Assembly (NCBI RefSeq): GCF_019396355.1
Contig: NZ_JAHKRK010000021.1
Span: 1 to 61,114, forward strand
DNA: 61,114 nucleotides
Reading direction: 5' to 3'
Source of the DNA: Pseudonocardia nigra
GTDB taxonomy: Bacteria; Actinomycetota; Actinomycetes; Mycobacteriales; Pseudonocardiaceae
The position numbers and the translations under genes are program-made. The notes under the pieces are model-generated. The model did no database searches. It worked only from the letters and a program-made list of their open reading frames with translations, and had not been told where the DNA came from. Of this stretch, positions 18,081-27,792 are shown in pieces (position 1 is the first letter of the stretch; the number at the start of each line of letters is the position of its first letter).

Positions 18081-19690
18081 CCGAGCAGGCGCCGTTCCCG
18101 CAGCAGGCGAGCATGACGGACGCCGCCCCGCCGGCGGTCCAAACGCCGTGGCGCAGGCTCGACAAGCGGATGCTCGTGGTGAGCCCGCTGGGCAGCGCGG
18201 TGCGGCTGCTGCCGGTCGCCGTGATCCTGCTGTTCACCGGGCAGGGCGACGTCACGACCCGGCTGTGGATCCCGCTCGTCTTCGCCGTGCTCGTGGTGAT
18301 CGCGGGCGTGGCCCGGTGGCGCACCACCCGCTACCGGATCACGGCCGAACGCGTCGAGCTGCACAGCGGCTGGCTGCGCAAGCAGCGCCGGTCCGTGCCG
18401 CGCGACCGGATCCGCTCGGTCGACCTGACCGCCCGGCTGCTGCACCGTGCCTTCGGACTGAGCGTGGTGCAGGTCAGCGCGGGGTCGGGGGCGGTGCTCG
18501 AGCAGTCCGGACTGAGCCTCGACGCCGTCAGCAAGGCCGAGGCCGAGCGGCTGCGGCGGGAGCTGCTGGACCACCGCTCCCCCGTCGCGCCGGACCCGGC
18601 GCAGCAGACCCCACAGGCGCCGCCCGCCGAGGAGCTGGCCGGGTTGCAGTGGTCCTGGCTGCGCTTCGCGCCGCTGACGTTCTCCTCACTCGCGGGCGTC
18701 GGCGCCGTCGGGGCCGCTGTGTTCAACCTCGTCGACGACCTCGGCGTCGACCCCCGCGACATCGGCGTGATCGAGGACGCCACCGACCGCCTCGCCACCG
18801 CCCCGATCTGGCTGGGCGTCGCCGTGGTGGGCGTCGGGCTGCTGGTGACGGCGGTGGTCGGCGCGCTGATCCTGTTCGCCGAGCGCTGGTACGACTACCG
18901 GCTCACGCGGGAGCCGAGCCGGGACGGCGCACTGCCTGCCGCCGGCACGCCCGTCGTCGGGACCGGGACCCTGCGGGTGAAGCGCGGTCTGCTGACCCGC
19001 CGCTCGCTGTCGGTTGCGGAGCAGCGCCTGCGGGGCACGGAGATCGTCGAGCCGCTGCTGCTGCGGGCCGGACGGGGCGCGCAGTGCCGCGCGCTGTCCA
19101 CCGGACTGGCCCGCGACGGCCAGGGTGGAGCGCTGCAGCCACCCGCGCCGCGCGCCGAGGCGCACCGGGTGGCGTCGGCGGTGCTGCGGGAGCACCCGGC
19201 GCAGATCACCGGTGCGCCGCTGCGCGCCCACCCCCGCGCGGCGCTGGTGCGGCGGATGAGCCGGGCGCTGGTCCCGGTGGTGGTGCTGGTGGCCGGGGCG
19301 TTCCTGCTCGGCTGGGCGGTGCCCGCCGTGGCGTGGCTGGGGCCGGCGAGCCTCGTGCTGCTCCCGCTCGCCGCGCTCCTCGGCCTGGACCGCTACCGCA
19401 ACCTCGGCCACGAGCTCACCGCCCGGTACCTGGTGGCCCGGCAGGGCTCCCTGCAGCGGCAGACGGTCGCGCTGCAGCGGGCAGGCGTGATCGGCTGGAC
19501 GTTCCGGCAGAGCATCTTCCAACGCCGCTCGGGGCTCGTGGCGGTTGAAGCGATCACCGCGGCCGGGGCGGGCGGCTACACGGTGCTCGACGTGGCCGCA
19601 CCCGACGGGGTGGCGCTGGCCGACGCGGCCACACCCCACCTGCTCACCCCGTTCCTGGCGCGGCCGAATGCCGAGCACCGGGCGGGGTGA
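18077..19690 (+). CDS. Multi-PH-domain (YdbT-like) membrane protein
   Basis: A 537-residue protein with three PH-like modules separated by paired membrane helices: the first module includes TTRYRITAERVELHSGWLRKQRRSVPRDRIRSVDL (about 87-120), the second begins after WYDYRLTRE with RVKRGLLTRRSLSVAEQRLRGTEI, and the third contains ARYLVARQGSLQRQTVALQRAGVIGW. Membrane segments lie near 42-80, 195-215, 245-275 and 395-440. Coupled to the YdbS-like gene by a GTGA overlap. Function unknown. Confidence 0.82.
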   Translation: MTEQAPFPQQASMTDAAPPAVQTPWRRLDKRMLVVSPLGSAVRLLPVAVILLFTGQGDVTTRLWIPLVFAVLVVIAGVARWRTTRYRITAERVELHSGWLRKQRRSVPRDRIRSVDLTARLLHRAFGLSVVQVSAGSGAVLEQSGLSLDAVSKAEAERLRRELLDHRSPVAPDPAQQTPQAPPAEELAGLQWSWLRFAPLTFSSLAGVGAVGAAVFNLVDDLGVDPRDIGVIEDATDRLATAPIWLGVAVVGVGLLVTAVVGALILFAERWYDYRLTREPSRDGALPAAGTPVVGTGTLRVKRGLLTRRSLSVAEQRLRGTEIVEPLLLRAGRGAQCRALSTGLARDGQGGALQPPAPRAEAHRVASAVLREHPAQITGAPLRAHPRAALVRRMSRALVPVVVLVAGAFLLGWAVPAVAWLGPASLVLLPLAALLGLDRYRNLGHELTARYLVARQGSLQRQTVALQRAGVIGWTFRQSIFQRRSGLVAVEAITAAGAGGYTVLDVAAPDGVALADAATPHLLTPFLARPNAEHRAG

Positions 19691-19844
19691 GCCGCGGCAG
19701 CGGGTCCGCCACCGGCGGTCTCCCGCTCCCGTCTGCCCCCCGCGAACGATCCACTGCCGCATCGTGACCGGATCGTGCCCGTGACCGGCGCCAACACGCC
19801 CGGTACTGCGTCCGCCGCGAACCCTGCGGGCCTAGTGTGACCGG

Positions 19845-20471
19845 GTGACCGATCGTCTGGTGTGGATCGACTGCGAGATGACCGGGCTGGACCTCCGGCG
19901 CGACGCGCTCATCGAGATCGCCTGCCTGGTGACCGACGGCGACCTCCGGGTCCTCGGTGACGGGGTCGACATCGTGATCTCCGCCGATGAGTCGGCGCTC
20001 GCCGGCATGCCCGAGATCGTGCGGGAGATGCACGCCCGGTCCGGGCTCACCGAGGAGGTCCGCCGGTCCACGGTGACCCTGGCCGAGGCGGAGGAGGCGG
20101 TGCTGGCCTACGTCCGCCGCCACGTACCCGAGCCGCGCACGGCCCCGCTCGCCGGCAACTCCATCGCCACCGACCGCGCGTTCCTCGCCCGGGACATGCC
20201 CGACCTGGACGGGCACCTGCACTACCGGATGGTCGACGTCAGCTCGGTCAAGGAGCTGTGCAGGCGCTGGTTCCCCCGGGTCTTCTACGCGAAGCCGGAG
20301 AAGGGTCTGGCGCACCGGGCGCTGGCCGACATCGAGGAGTCGATCCGCGAGCTCGACTACTACCGCCACACCCTGTTCGTGCCCCCGCCCGGACCGACAT
20401 CCGAGCAGGCCCAGGCGGTCGCGGCACGGTTGACGGGAACCCCTTTCGAGACGCCGCAGGGGCCACGCTAA
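19845..20471 (+). CDS. orn: Oligoribonuclease
   Basis: A 208-residue 3'-5' exoribonuclease of the DEDDh class. Motifs are [10 protein letters not shown] (ExoI, Asp and Glu), [11 protein letters not shown] (ExoII) and [14 protein letters not shown] (ExoIII, His and Asp). Orn degrades 2-5-nucleotide RNA and the linear form of cyclic dinucleotides. The position just before tRNA-His is common in actinomycetes. The GTG follows a TAGTGT box (19833-19838) by 6 bases, suggesting a leaderless transcript. Confidence 0.93.
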   Translation: MTDRLVWIDCEMTGLDLRRDALIEIACLVTDGDLRVLGDGVDIVISADESALAGMPEIVREMHARSGLTEEVRRSTVTLAEAEEAVLAYVRRHVPEPRTAPLAGNSIATDRAFLARDMPDLDGHLHYRMVDVSSVKELCRRWFPRVFYAKPEKGLAHRALADIEESIRELDYYRHTLFVPPPGPTSEQAQAVAARLTGTPFETPQGPR

Positions 20472-20506
20472 GCTGATGACGTTCCCGGTTCCGACCGGGT
20501 CGCGAT

Positions 20507-20583
20507 GGTGGGTGTAGCTCAGCTGGTAGAGCACCTGGTTGTGGTCCAGGAAGTCGCGGGTTCAAGTCCCGTCACTCACCCCA
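20507..20583 (+). tRNA. tRNA-His (anticodon GTG)
   Basis: Complete cloverleaf: acceptor GTGGGTG / CACTCAC, D arm GCTC...GCAC, anticodon arm CTGGTTGTGGTCCAG with GTG, T arm CGGGTTCAAGTCCCG, encoded CCA. The extra G at 20507 opposite discriminator C20580 is the G-1 hallmark of tRNA-His. Confidence 0.97.
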
Positions 20584-20664
20584 TGCCGCGGCACCCCGCC
20601 GCACGGCCCCTGGAACAGGGTGTGTTAGCGTTCCAGGGCGCCGGGCGGGAGGGCGCAACGGCAG

Positions 20665-22130
<1,466 letters not shown>

Positions 22131-22134
<4 letters not shown>

Positions 22135-22799
22135 GGCTGTGGGTCCTCCTCACCGAGTTGACGCCGGAGCGCCGTAGGCAGCGAGAGGTACTGGTACGGC
22201 GGGATCGGAACGTTGGTCTGGCGGAACACCTCGTGCATCCGCTGCAGCCCGAGCACAGCCTCGTCCTCCCGCTGTGAGCAGCGCCGCAGCTCGTGCTCCA
22301 GGTCCCGCCGATCCTCACCACGCTGCCGCAGGGCCTCATCGGACTCGTCGAGAAGCTCGGTCACCCGCCGGGCGTCGAGCCGGGCCTCCTGCCACTGCAC
22401 GAAGAGAGCTGAGTACTCGCGGTAGTTGGCGAGCAGGGCAGCGTCCTCGGCGGAAGGTGGCTCGACGCCCCGACCGATGTGCCCGGTCTCGCACCAGTCC
22501 AGCGCGGACAGCGGGGACACTTCCACGTCGGGTAGGGGTTCCACCGTCTCGACCCGCCCCAGCGGGAACAGCAAGAGCAGCGGGGGCACGCGAAGAGCAG
22601 CGGATAGGACGAGCCACTCGGGCACGGAGATCGTCTCCCTGCGCCCCGACTCCAGGTTCGCCAGGACCGACCGTGGGATCGCGTAGCCAAGCTCCTCGCA
22701 CCGGTCGGCCAGACGTTGGGCGCTCATCCGGCCCCGGCGGCGCTTCATCTCGCCCGCGATCATCGCCGCCACCCCCCGGGCCCACTCGTTTTGGTTCAT
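22131..22799 (-). CDS. XRE-like helix-turn-helix regulator of the element
   Basis: A 222-residue protein with an N-terminal Cro/C1-type HTH (about 24-75: MSAQRLADRCEELGYAIPRSVLANLESGRRETISVPEWLVLSAAL), a proline/acidic linker and a C-terminal coiled-coil stretch (about 140-190, rich in Arg, Glu and Leu). It sits directly upstream of int, overlapping by ATGA, and is divergent from the excisionase gene, the position of an immunity-type switch regulator. Palindromes in the intervening region are candidate operators. ATG 22799 is chosen as the first start of the conserved part. Confidence 0.75.
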
Positions 22800-22806
22800 C
22801 ACGACA

Positions 22807-22864
22807 CAACTTAGCACGAAGTTGCGTGGCTGCGGCACCCCGTGGCAGAGTGTCGTCACGACAC
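22807..22864. promoter_or_regulatory. Divergent int/xis control region with two palindromes
   Basis: The 86-bp gap between the regulator and excisionase genes holds CAACTT(22807)-AGCACG-AAGTTG(22824) and the perfect 15-bp palindrome GTGTCGTCACGACAC (22850-22864). Half-sites of the second (ACGACACAA at 22801, TTGTGACGAC at 22884) recur next to both starts. They probably bind the element's XRE-like regulator. Confidence 0.65.
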
Positions 22865-22885
22865 CCAGACCGAAAGGGTTGTGTT

Positions 22886-23134
22886 GTGACGACTCAAACT
22901 GCGATGACGGCGGCCGAGCTGCGGGCCCTGCCCGCCGCCGTTCCGCTCTGGCCCACGGCCGCGCGAGCACTGGGGCTCGGGCGGACCACCGCCTACAAGA
23001 TGGTCCAGGCGGGCGAGTGGCCGACCCGGCTCCTACGGCTCGGCAACGCCTACCGCGTGCCCACCGCTGAGCTGCTCGCCCTGCTGGGGGTCGACGAGCA
23101 GCGCAGCGGCGACGAGCCGCAGGGCGCGGCCTGA
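22886..23134 (+). CDS. xis: Excisionase-like HTH protein
   Basis: An 82-residue protein with a MerR/excisionase-type winged helix: LWPTAARALGLGRTTAYKMVQAGEWPTRLLRLGNAYRVPTAELLALLG. Such small proteins bend DNA at att sites to direct the integrase to excision. A GAAAGG sequence precedes the GTG. The stop overlaps the next start (TGATG). First gene of the rightward operon, opposite the regulator-int pair. Confidence 0.8.
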   Translation: MTTQTAMTAAELRALPAAVPLWPTAARALGLGRTTAYKMVQAGEWPTRLLRLGNAYRVPTAELLALLGVDEQRSGDEPQGAA

Positions 23135-23475
23135 TGAACCCCCGAAACAGAGACGGCGGCCCGGGCCAGCCACAGCCCGGAACCGCCGCCACGAAGATCG
23201 CCGCCGCCGCCAAGCCGCAGGATCGGCGCCAGTCTACGGCCAGCACCGACAACGTGGTCGAGTTCGGCACCGAGCACCTGCCGTCGGGGGATGCTCAGTT
23301 CCCGCGCGTCGAGGTCGTCTGCAGGCGTTGCGGGTTCACGCACTTCCACATCAAATACGAGGTCGGCGCCTCGACGATCGTCCGCTCACCCGCGTGCGCC
23401 CGGCACACCAAGTACACCGTCGTGATCGTCAACGTGAAGCCCACTGCGGTCGAGCGCAGACGGGGGGCGGCGTGA
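23134..23475 (+). CDS. Small element protein with zinc-binding Cys/His cluster
   Basis: A 113-residue protein with no recognised family. The N-terminal 40 residues are low complexity (Pro, Gln, Ala). The C-terminal half contains VVCRRCGFTHFHIKYEV ... PACARHTKY; a CxxC and a CxxH suggest a single zinc site. Translationally coupled to xis on one side and to the primase gene on the other (TGATG overlap), so probably part of the replication/excision operon. Confidence 0.6.
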   Translation: MNPRNRDGGPGQPQPGTAATKIAAAAKPQDRRQSTASTDNVVEFGTEHLPSGDAQFPRVEVVCRRCGFTHFHIKYEVGASTIVRSPACARHTKYTVVIVNVKPTAVERRRGAA

Positions 23476-25094
23476 TGGCCACCTCGCTGCCCCGGACGCG
23501 GTTCCGGCTCCGCAACCCCGGCCGGCCCGGTGACCCCTGCCAGTACGAGGACACGGGCGGCTGCGGCTGCGAGCACCCCGACTGCGGCGGCTACACCTGC
23601 CACCGGCACGACGACTACGGGTGCGAGTGCGGGCGGCACGACCCCTGCCCGCTCTGCGGCGGCCTCACCGAGCTGGCCGCCATCTGCGGCGAGTGCGGCA
23701 TCTGGTCCACCCGCCAGCAGTTCGAGGACCGCGGCGGCTGCTGCTCCCGCAGCGCCGTCGAGCACGGCAACCGGTGGCCCGGCGAGGGGCTCCGCCCCCA
23801 CCCCGAGTACGGAGGGGTCGAGTGGGTGTGTGCGGCCCGCTGCGACGCCCAGGGTGACACGGCCGAGGTGCAGACCAGCCGCTACCTCGACGTCGTCCTC
23901 GGCGACCGCGAGGGCAAGGCCGCCATCGTGTTCGGCCGGAAGCCGTACCGCAACGGGGACAGCTACGCGCACCGCGACTGGCAGGAGCGGCTGTACGCCT
24001 GGCCGGCCGATCGGCAGAAGCTCACCGATGACGTGGCGCGCGAGCTCGCAGCCGGCAAGCCGGTCGACGTCCACATCTGCCCCGCGGTCCGCCAGCGCAA
24101 CGCGAAAAGCCGCCGCAAGGGCGACGCCATCCCACCGCTGGTGCTGTGGGCCGACGGGGACGACGAGCCCCGCAACATCGGGCTGTACCGCCAGCTCGTT
24201 GCAGGAGGGTCCCTCGTCGTGTCCTCGGGCAGCGGGCGGCACTGGCACCTCTACCTGCCACTGACACGGCCGGTCGGCCTCGGCACGTTCGACCGGCTGA
24301 ACGCCGCGCTCGCCAAGCAGCTCGGCGCCGACTCCAAGTGGGCCGACAACAGCCTGCTCCGCCTGCCGGGCACCTCGAACTGGAAGTCAACCGTGCCCGT
24401 CGAGGGCAAAGAGGCGGCGCCGGCCGCACCCGTCAGGATCATCAGCCACACGGCGGGTGTCCACGACCCCGACGTGCTCGCCGAGATCCTCGGCGTCGCC
24501 CGCACGGAGCCGGCCGCCGGCTCGACGGCGCCGGCTGTCGAGTACGAGCCGATCACCGCCGAGGACCCGCCCCAGGTCCTGCCCCAGCATGTCCAGTGGG
24601 CGCTGGCGCATGAGGACACCGCCGACCGGTCGGCGGCGTGCTGGCGGGTGCTCACCGCGTGCATCGACTCCGGGCTCACCAGCGGGCAGGCCGTGGCGGT
24701 GCTCGCCAAGTACCGGCCGGCCCGGCGGTACAAGACCCGCGAGCACCTGGAGGCCGACGTCGCCCGCGCCTACAGCAAGGTCACCCGGTCGGTGGCGGTC
24801 GACGAAGAGACGTGGCAAGCATTCCTCGCCACGTTCACCGAGGACCCATGCCCGTGGATGGCGACCAACCGGGCGCTGTGGCTGTCCCAGGCCATGCAGA
24901 CCGACCGGCGCAAGGGATTCGCCCGGCACGCGATTCAGGCCTTCCTCGACGTGATCAGGGGCCGCTACAGCGCCCAGCGGGCCGTAGCGCTGCTGACCGC
25001 CGCCGCGCCGGCCGCAGGTGCCAGCGACGCCGACACCGTCCTGCGCTGGGCCCTGTCCAAAGCGATGACCAGGGCGGCGGAGGTGCAGGAGTGA
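23475..25094 (+). CDS. Primase-polymerase-type replication protein with Cys-rich N-terminus
   Basis: A 539-residue protein. The central part carries motifs of RepB-like archaeo-eukaryotic primases: VLWADGDDE near 222-230 (metal-binding acids), SGSGRHWHLYLPL near 253-265 (His of the sxH motif) and LLRLPGTSNWK near 294-304. The first 75 residues hold about 13 Cys with several CxxC/CxC pairs, probably zinc modules. The C-terminal part (about 380-539) is helical and may be the PriCT-like region. It fits the primase-polymerase replication type of AICEs, working with the helicase encoded next (GTGA overlap) on the repeats downstream. ATG 23475 is chosen by coupling to the preceding stop. Confidence 0.8.
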   Translation: MATSLPRTRFRLRNPGRPGDPCQYEDTGGCGCEHPDCGGYTCHRHDDYGCECGRHDPCPLCGGLTELAAICGECGIWSTRQQFEDRGGCCSRSAVEHGNRWPGEGLRPHPEYGGVEWVCAARCDAQGDTAEVQTSRYLDVVLGDREGKAAIVFGRKPYRNGDSYAHRDWQERLYAWPADRQKLTDDVARELAAGKPVDVHICPAVRQRNAKSRRKGDAIPPLVLWADGDDEPRNIGLYRQLVAGGSLVVSSGSGRHWHLYLPLTRPVGLGTFDRLNAALAKQLGADSKWADNSLLRLPGTSNWKSTVPVEGKEAAPAAPVRIISHTAGVHDPDVLAEILGVARTEPAAGSTAPAVEYEPITAEDPPQVLPQHVQWALAHEDTADRSAACWRVLTACIDSGLTSGQAVAVLAKYRPARRYKTREHLEADVARAYSKVTRSVAVDEETWQAFLATFTEDPCPWMATNRALWLSQAMQTDRRKGFARHAIQAFLDVIRGRYSAQRAVALLTAAAPAAGASDADTVLRWALSKAMTRAAEVQE

Positions 25095-26263
25095 CCGCAG
25101 CCGAAGACCTGTTCGCGCAGCTCAAAGCTGCCAACGAGCAGGTCAGCGCAGCGCAGAACGACGAGGCGGAGGACGCCTCATCGTGGGAGCCGATCGACCT
25201 CGGCCCCTACCTGCGCGGCGAGATCACACGTCCCACACCGTCCCTGGGGGCCCACCGGATGAACGGACAACGGCTCCTCTACCCCGGGCTCGAACACTCG
25301 ATCATCGGGGAGATGGAGGCCGGCAAGAGCTGGCTCGCGCTGATGTGCGTCGCCGAGGTCCTCAACGCCGGGAACCCGGTGCTCTACGTCCACTTCGAGG
25401 AGAGCGACCCCGCCGACACCGTCGAGCGGCTCCTCGCCATGGGGGTGGCGGCGTCCCGGATCTCCGCCAGCCTGTCGTTCGTCGGCCCGGCCGCGAGGAT
25501 CACCCCCGACGTGATCTCCCGGCTGACGGAGGTGCCCCCCGTCCTCGTCGTCCTCGACGGCGTGAACGAGGCGATGTCGCTGCACGGGCAAGGCATCCGC
25601 GAGGAGGACGGCGCGGCGGCGTTCCGGCGCCGTCTGGTTAAGCCGTTCACCGCCGTCGGCGCCGCGGTGGTGTCGCTCGACCACGTCGTCAAGGACCCCG
25701 ACCGCAACGGCCAGGGATACGCACTCGGGTCGATCCACAAGGGGAACGGTCTCAACGGGGCCCTGTTCCTACTGGAGAGCCGGGAGGCGTTCGGCGAAGG
25801 CCGCAAGGGCGCCTCCGACTTGTTCGTGACGAAGGACCGGCCCGGTCGGCTCCGCAAGGCGGGCAAGCCAACGAAGATCCCGCGCAAGTTCTACATGGGC
25901 ACGATCATCCTCGACGCCTCCGAGGAGAGCCACTTCCCGCGCGTGATCAACGGCCGGGACTGGCAGCGGATCTCCTGCCTGTGGACCACACCCAAGGACG
26001 ACGTCGCCGAGACGCAGGAGGAGCGCGACGACGAAGCGGCGGCGAAGGTCCGGACGAAGGTGCTCACGGCCGTGGCTCAGCTGGTGAGCGACGAGATCGC
26101 GGCGTCCCGAAACAAGATCGAAGCGAAGGTCAAGGGCCACCGGGCCGCAGACGTCCGCCGGGCGATTGACGCCCTCGTAGGCGACAGGCAGCTCGTCGAG
26201 GAGCGGACCGGCCGCGGGTGCGTCTACAGCATTCCACAGGAGGAAGGCACGGCGGATGAATGA
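25091..26263 (+). CDS. RecA-fold (RepA/KaiC-like) replicative helicase/ATPase
   Basis: A 390-residue AAA/RecA-like ATPase: Walker A GEMEAGKSWLA near 74-84, LYVHFEESDP after it, Walker B VLVVLDGVNEA near 151-161 and a later SLDHVVKD motif. This pattern is that of hexameric RepA-like helicases of plasmids and phages. The C-terminal 80 residues look like a winged helix (VRTKVLTAVAQLVSDEIAASRNKIEAKV). It overlaps the primase gene by GTGA and is followed at once by the iteron cluster, so it is the likely replicative helicase. Confidence 0.78.
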   Translation: MTAAEDLFAQLKAANEQVSAAQNDEAEDASSWEPIDLGPYLRGEITRPTPSLGAHRMNGQRLLYPGLEHSIIGEMEAGKSWLALMCVAEVLNAGNPVLYVHFEESDPADTVERLLAMGVAASRISASLSFVGPAARITPDVISRLTEVPPVLVVLDGVNEAMSLHGQGIREEDGAAAFRRRLVKPFTAVGAAVVSLDHVVKDPDRNGQGYALGSIHKGNGLNGALFLLESREAFGEGRKGASDLFVTKDRPGRLRKAGKPTKIPRKFYMGTIILDASEESHFPRVINGRDWQRISCLWTTPKDDVAETQEERDDEAAAKVRTKVLTAVAQLVSDEIAASRNKIEAKVKGHRAADVRRAIDALVGDRQLVEERTGRGCVYSIPQEEGTADE

Positions 26264-26443
26264 TCTTCTCGACCTCGTCCCACGACCTCGTCCCATGATC
26301 ATTGTTGAAGATCGTCCACGACCTCGTCCCGCGACTTCGTCCCGGACCTCGTCCCCCTTAGGGAAGGGGGACGTGGGACGAGGTCCGTCCCGGGAGGCAA
26401 CCACCTCGTCCGGGACGAGGTGGGACGAGGTCGGACGAGGTCG
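26264..26443. other. Candidate replication origin: mirrored iterons
   Basis: Ten copies of an 11-bp motif in about 170 bp. Forward GACCTCGTCCC at 26271, 26284, 26320, 26333 (one mismatch), 26345 and within 26401-26411; reverse GGGACGAGGTC-type at 26375, 26412, 26422 and 26433. A hairpin CCCCCTT-AGGG-AAGGGGG (26353-26370) separates the two sets, and CCACCTCGTCC-G-GGACGAGGTGG (26401-26423) is a perfect palindrome. An AT-richer stretch (26294-26312) lies among the forward copies. The position directly behind primase and helicase genes is that of an iteron origin. 26444-26578 shows nothing further. Confidence 0.65.
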
Positions 26444-26578
26444 ACAGATTCGACCCCCGCCGAGCGATCCAGGCCGCCTCCCCAGCCCGCCACGTCAGCC
26501 CCCCGGCTGTGGCCCATGCCCACCGGAGGACCCGGCGCCGCACCCGCCCCGCCCCATCGCCGCAGTCGGAAGGAACCC

Positions 26579-26956
26579 ATGAGCACCGTCACCCAACAGC
26601 ACATCGACCAGGCCGCCGACTACATCCGCCGCAACGGCCACGTCTCCTTCCCCGAGTTGCAGCGCTACGCCGAATCCGCCCTCGGCATGACCGCCAGCGG
26701 CGACTACAGCCTCGAAGCCGGGCCCAACCTGCTGCTGTGGCTCGGGATGAGCCAGGAGTTCGTCGACCTCATCCACGGCATCCAGGCCACCCGGCAGTTC
26801 GACCTCAACCCGACGTCACTGCTCGTCTACATGGTCGACGGCGGCGTGATGGATCTTCCGCTCGCCAAGCGGCCACCGCGAACCGGATACAAGACACCGC
26901 ACTGGGCCCCGACTGTCCTGCACCCGAAGGCCGCCAGCAAAGCGTCGCGACGATGA
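26579..26956 (+). CDS. Hypothetical element protein
   Basis: A 125-residue protein of no recognised family. It begins MSTVTQQHIDQAADYIRRNGHVSFPELQRYAESALGM, a helical stretch reminiscent of a small winged-helix fold, and ends with a basic tail. ATG 26579 is preceded by GGAAGGAA; the longer in-frame reading upstream is proline/arginine-rich and runs through the iteron region. Overlaps the WhiB-like gene by ATGA. Confidence 0.65.
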   Translation: MSTVTQQHIDQAADYIRRNGHVSFPELQRYAESALGMTASGDYSLEAGPNLLLWLGMSQEFVDLIHGIQATRQFDLNPTSLLVYMVDGGVMDLPLAKRPPRTGYKTPHWAPTVLHPKAASKASRR

Positions 26957-27276
26957 CCACCGCCGTCCGCCCCGACCTGCGGCTCGTCCCCGCCGCCCTC
27001 GCCCCGGCCCTCGACCGGCTCGACCTCGACGACGCAGCCTGCGCCGGCCAAGCACCCCTGCACGACGGCGAGATCGACGGCGAACTACCCACCACCCGCA
27101 ACCAACGCCACCAAGCCGCCGCGCACCTGTGCGCCAACTGCCCCGCGCTCACCCGCTGCCGCGACCTGATCGCCACACTGCCGCGCGCCACCACCGGTGT
27201 GTGGGCCGGGCTGCTCCTCGACGGCCGCGGCACTCCACAACCCATCTCCCCAGGGCCGGAGGGGGTGAGGGTGTGA
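26953..27276 (+). CDS. WhiB-like Fe-S transcription factor
   Basis: A 107-residue protein with the WhiB signature: Cys in DAACAGQAP, then CANCPALTRC (CxxC plus Cys) about 35 residues later, and the GVWAGLLL turn after the cluster (WhiB proteins have GVWGG). The four Cys would bind a [4Fe-4S] cluster. WhiB-like genes are frequent on actinophages and AICEs, where they change host or element transcription. Coupled to the preceding gene by ATGA. Confidence 0.82.
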   Translation: MTTAVRPDLRLVPAALAPALDRLDLDDAACAGQAPLHDGEIDGELPTTRNQRHQAAAHLCANCPALTRCRDLIATLPRATTGVWAGLLLDGRGTPQPISPGPEGVRV

Positions 27277-27423
27277 CGGCCAGCAGGGGCCTGGTGACCC
27301 TCGCAGCCGCCCGCGAAAACTCTCCCCGAAGCCGAGGGGGCGATCTGCGACGCAAGGTCGGACGAACGCTGACCCCGCAGCCAGGGCCGCTTCTACACAC
27401 GGCCCATCAGGAGAAAGTGGATC

Positions 27424-27792
27424 ATGACCGACCCGCGTCTGCTCCTCGTCCAGATCGACGAGCCGTTGCGCCGATACCTGCTCACCGCGCTCGTCGCCGG
27501 GCGGCGTGAGCTGCGCCGCAACGGGGTGCACCCGCCGGTGGGGTTCGACCGGTTGACGGCCGCCCTGGCGGCCCGCACCGGCCAGGGGCAGCCGGAATTC
27601 GGTGATGGTGCCGCGGACGTCGAGGCTGCTCTCATGGATTACGACACCGCCGCCGCACGGCTGGCCGTCAGCCCACGCACCGTGCGCAGGCTCGTCGCGT
27701 CCGGGCGGTTGGAGGCCGTGCCGATCGGCCGCCGAAGGCTCATCCGCGCCTGCGACGTCGACCTGATGGCGGGGGCGCGCCGTGCCGGGTGA
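27424..27792 (+). CDS. HTH protein with excisionase-like C-terminus
   Basis: A 122-residue protein. The last 55 residues are a helix-turn-helix of the excisionase/MerR type (DYDTAAARLAVSPRTVRRLVASGRLEAVPIGRRRLIRACDVDLM). The N-terminal half is of unknown fold. AGGAG lies 8 bases before the ATG. It is the second such HTH on the element; it stands before the prohead protease gene, which begins inside its last codons, and could regulate the phage-type genes (inference). Confidence 0.72.
   Translation: MTDPRLLLVQIDEPLRRYLLTALVAGRRELRRNGVHPPVGFDRLTAALAARTGQGQPEFGDGAADVEAALMDYDTAAARLAVSPRTVRRLVASGRLEAVPIGRRRLIRACDVDLMAGARRAG

Noticed and set aside
26256..26582. A 108-codon frame starting ATGAATGAT after the helicase gene
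   Set aside because: It has a possible ribosome binding site, but the product is Pro/Arg-rich because it translates the iteron repeats; an origin explains the sequence better.
27273..27509. A 78-codon frame starting with a GTG overlapping the WhiB-like stop
   Set aside because: No recognisable domain, and its 3' part overlaps the next gene by 86 bases, whose own ribosome binding site and HTH are clear.
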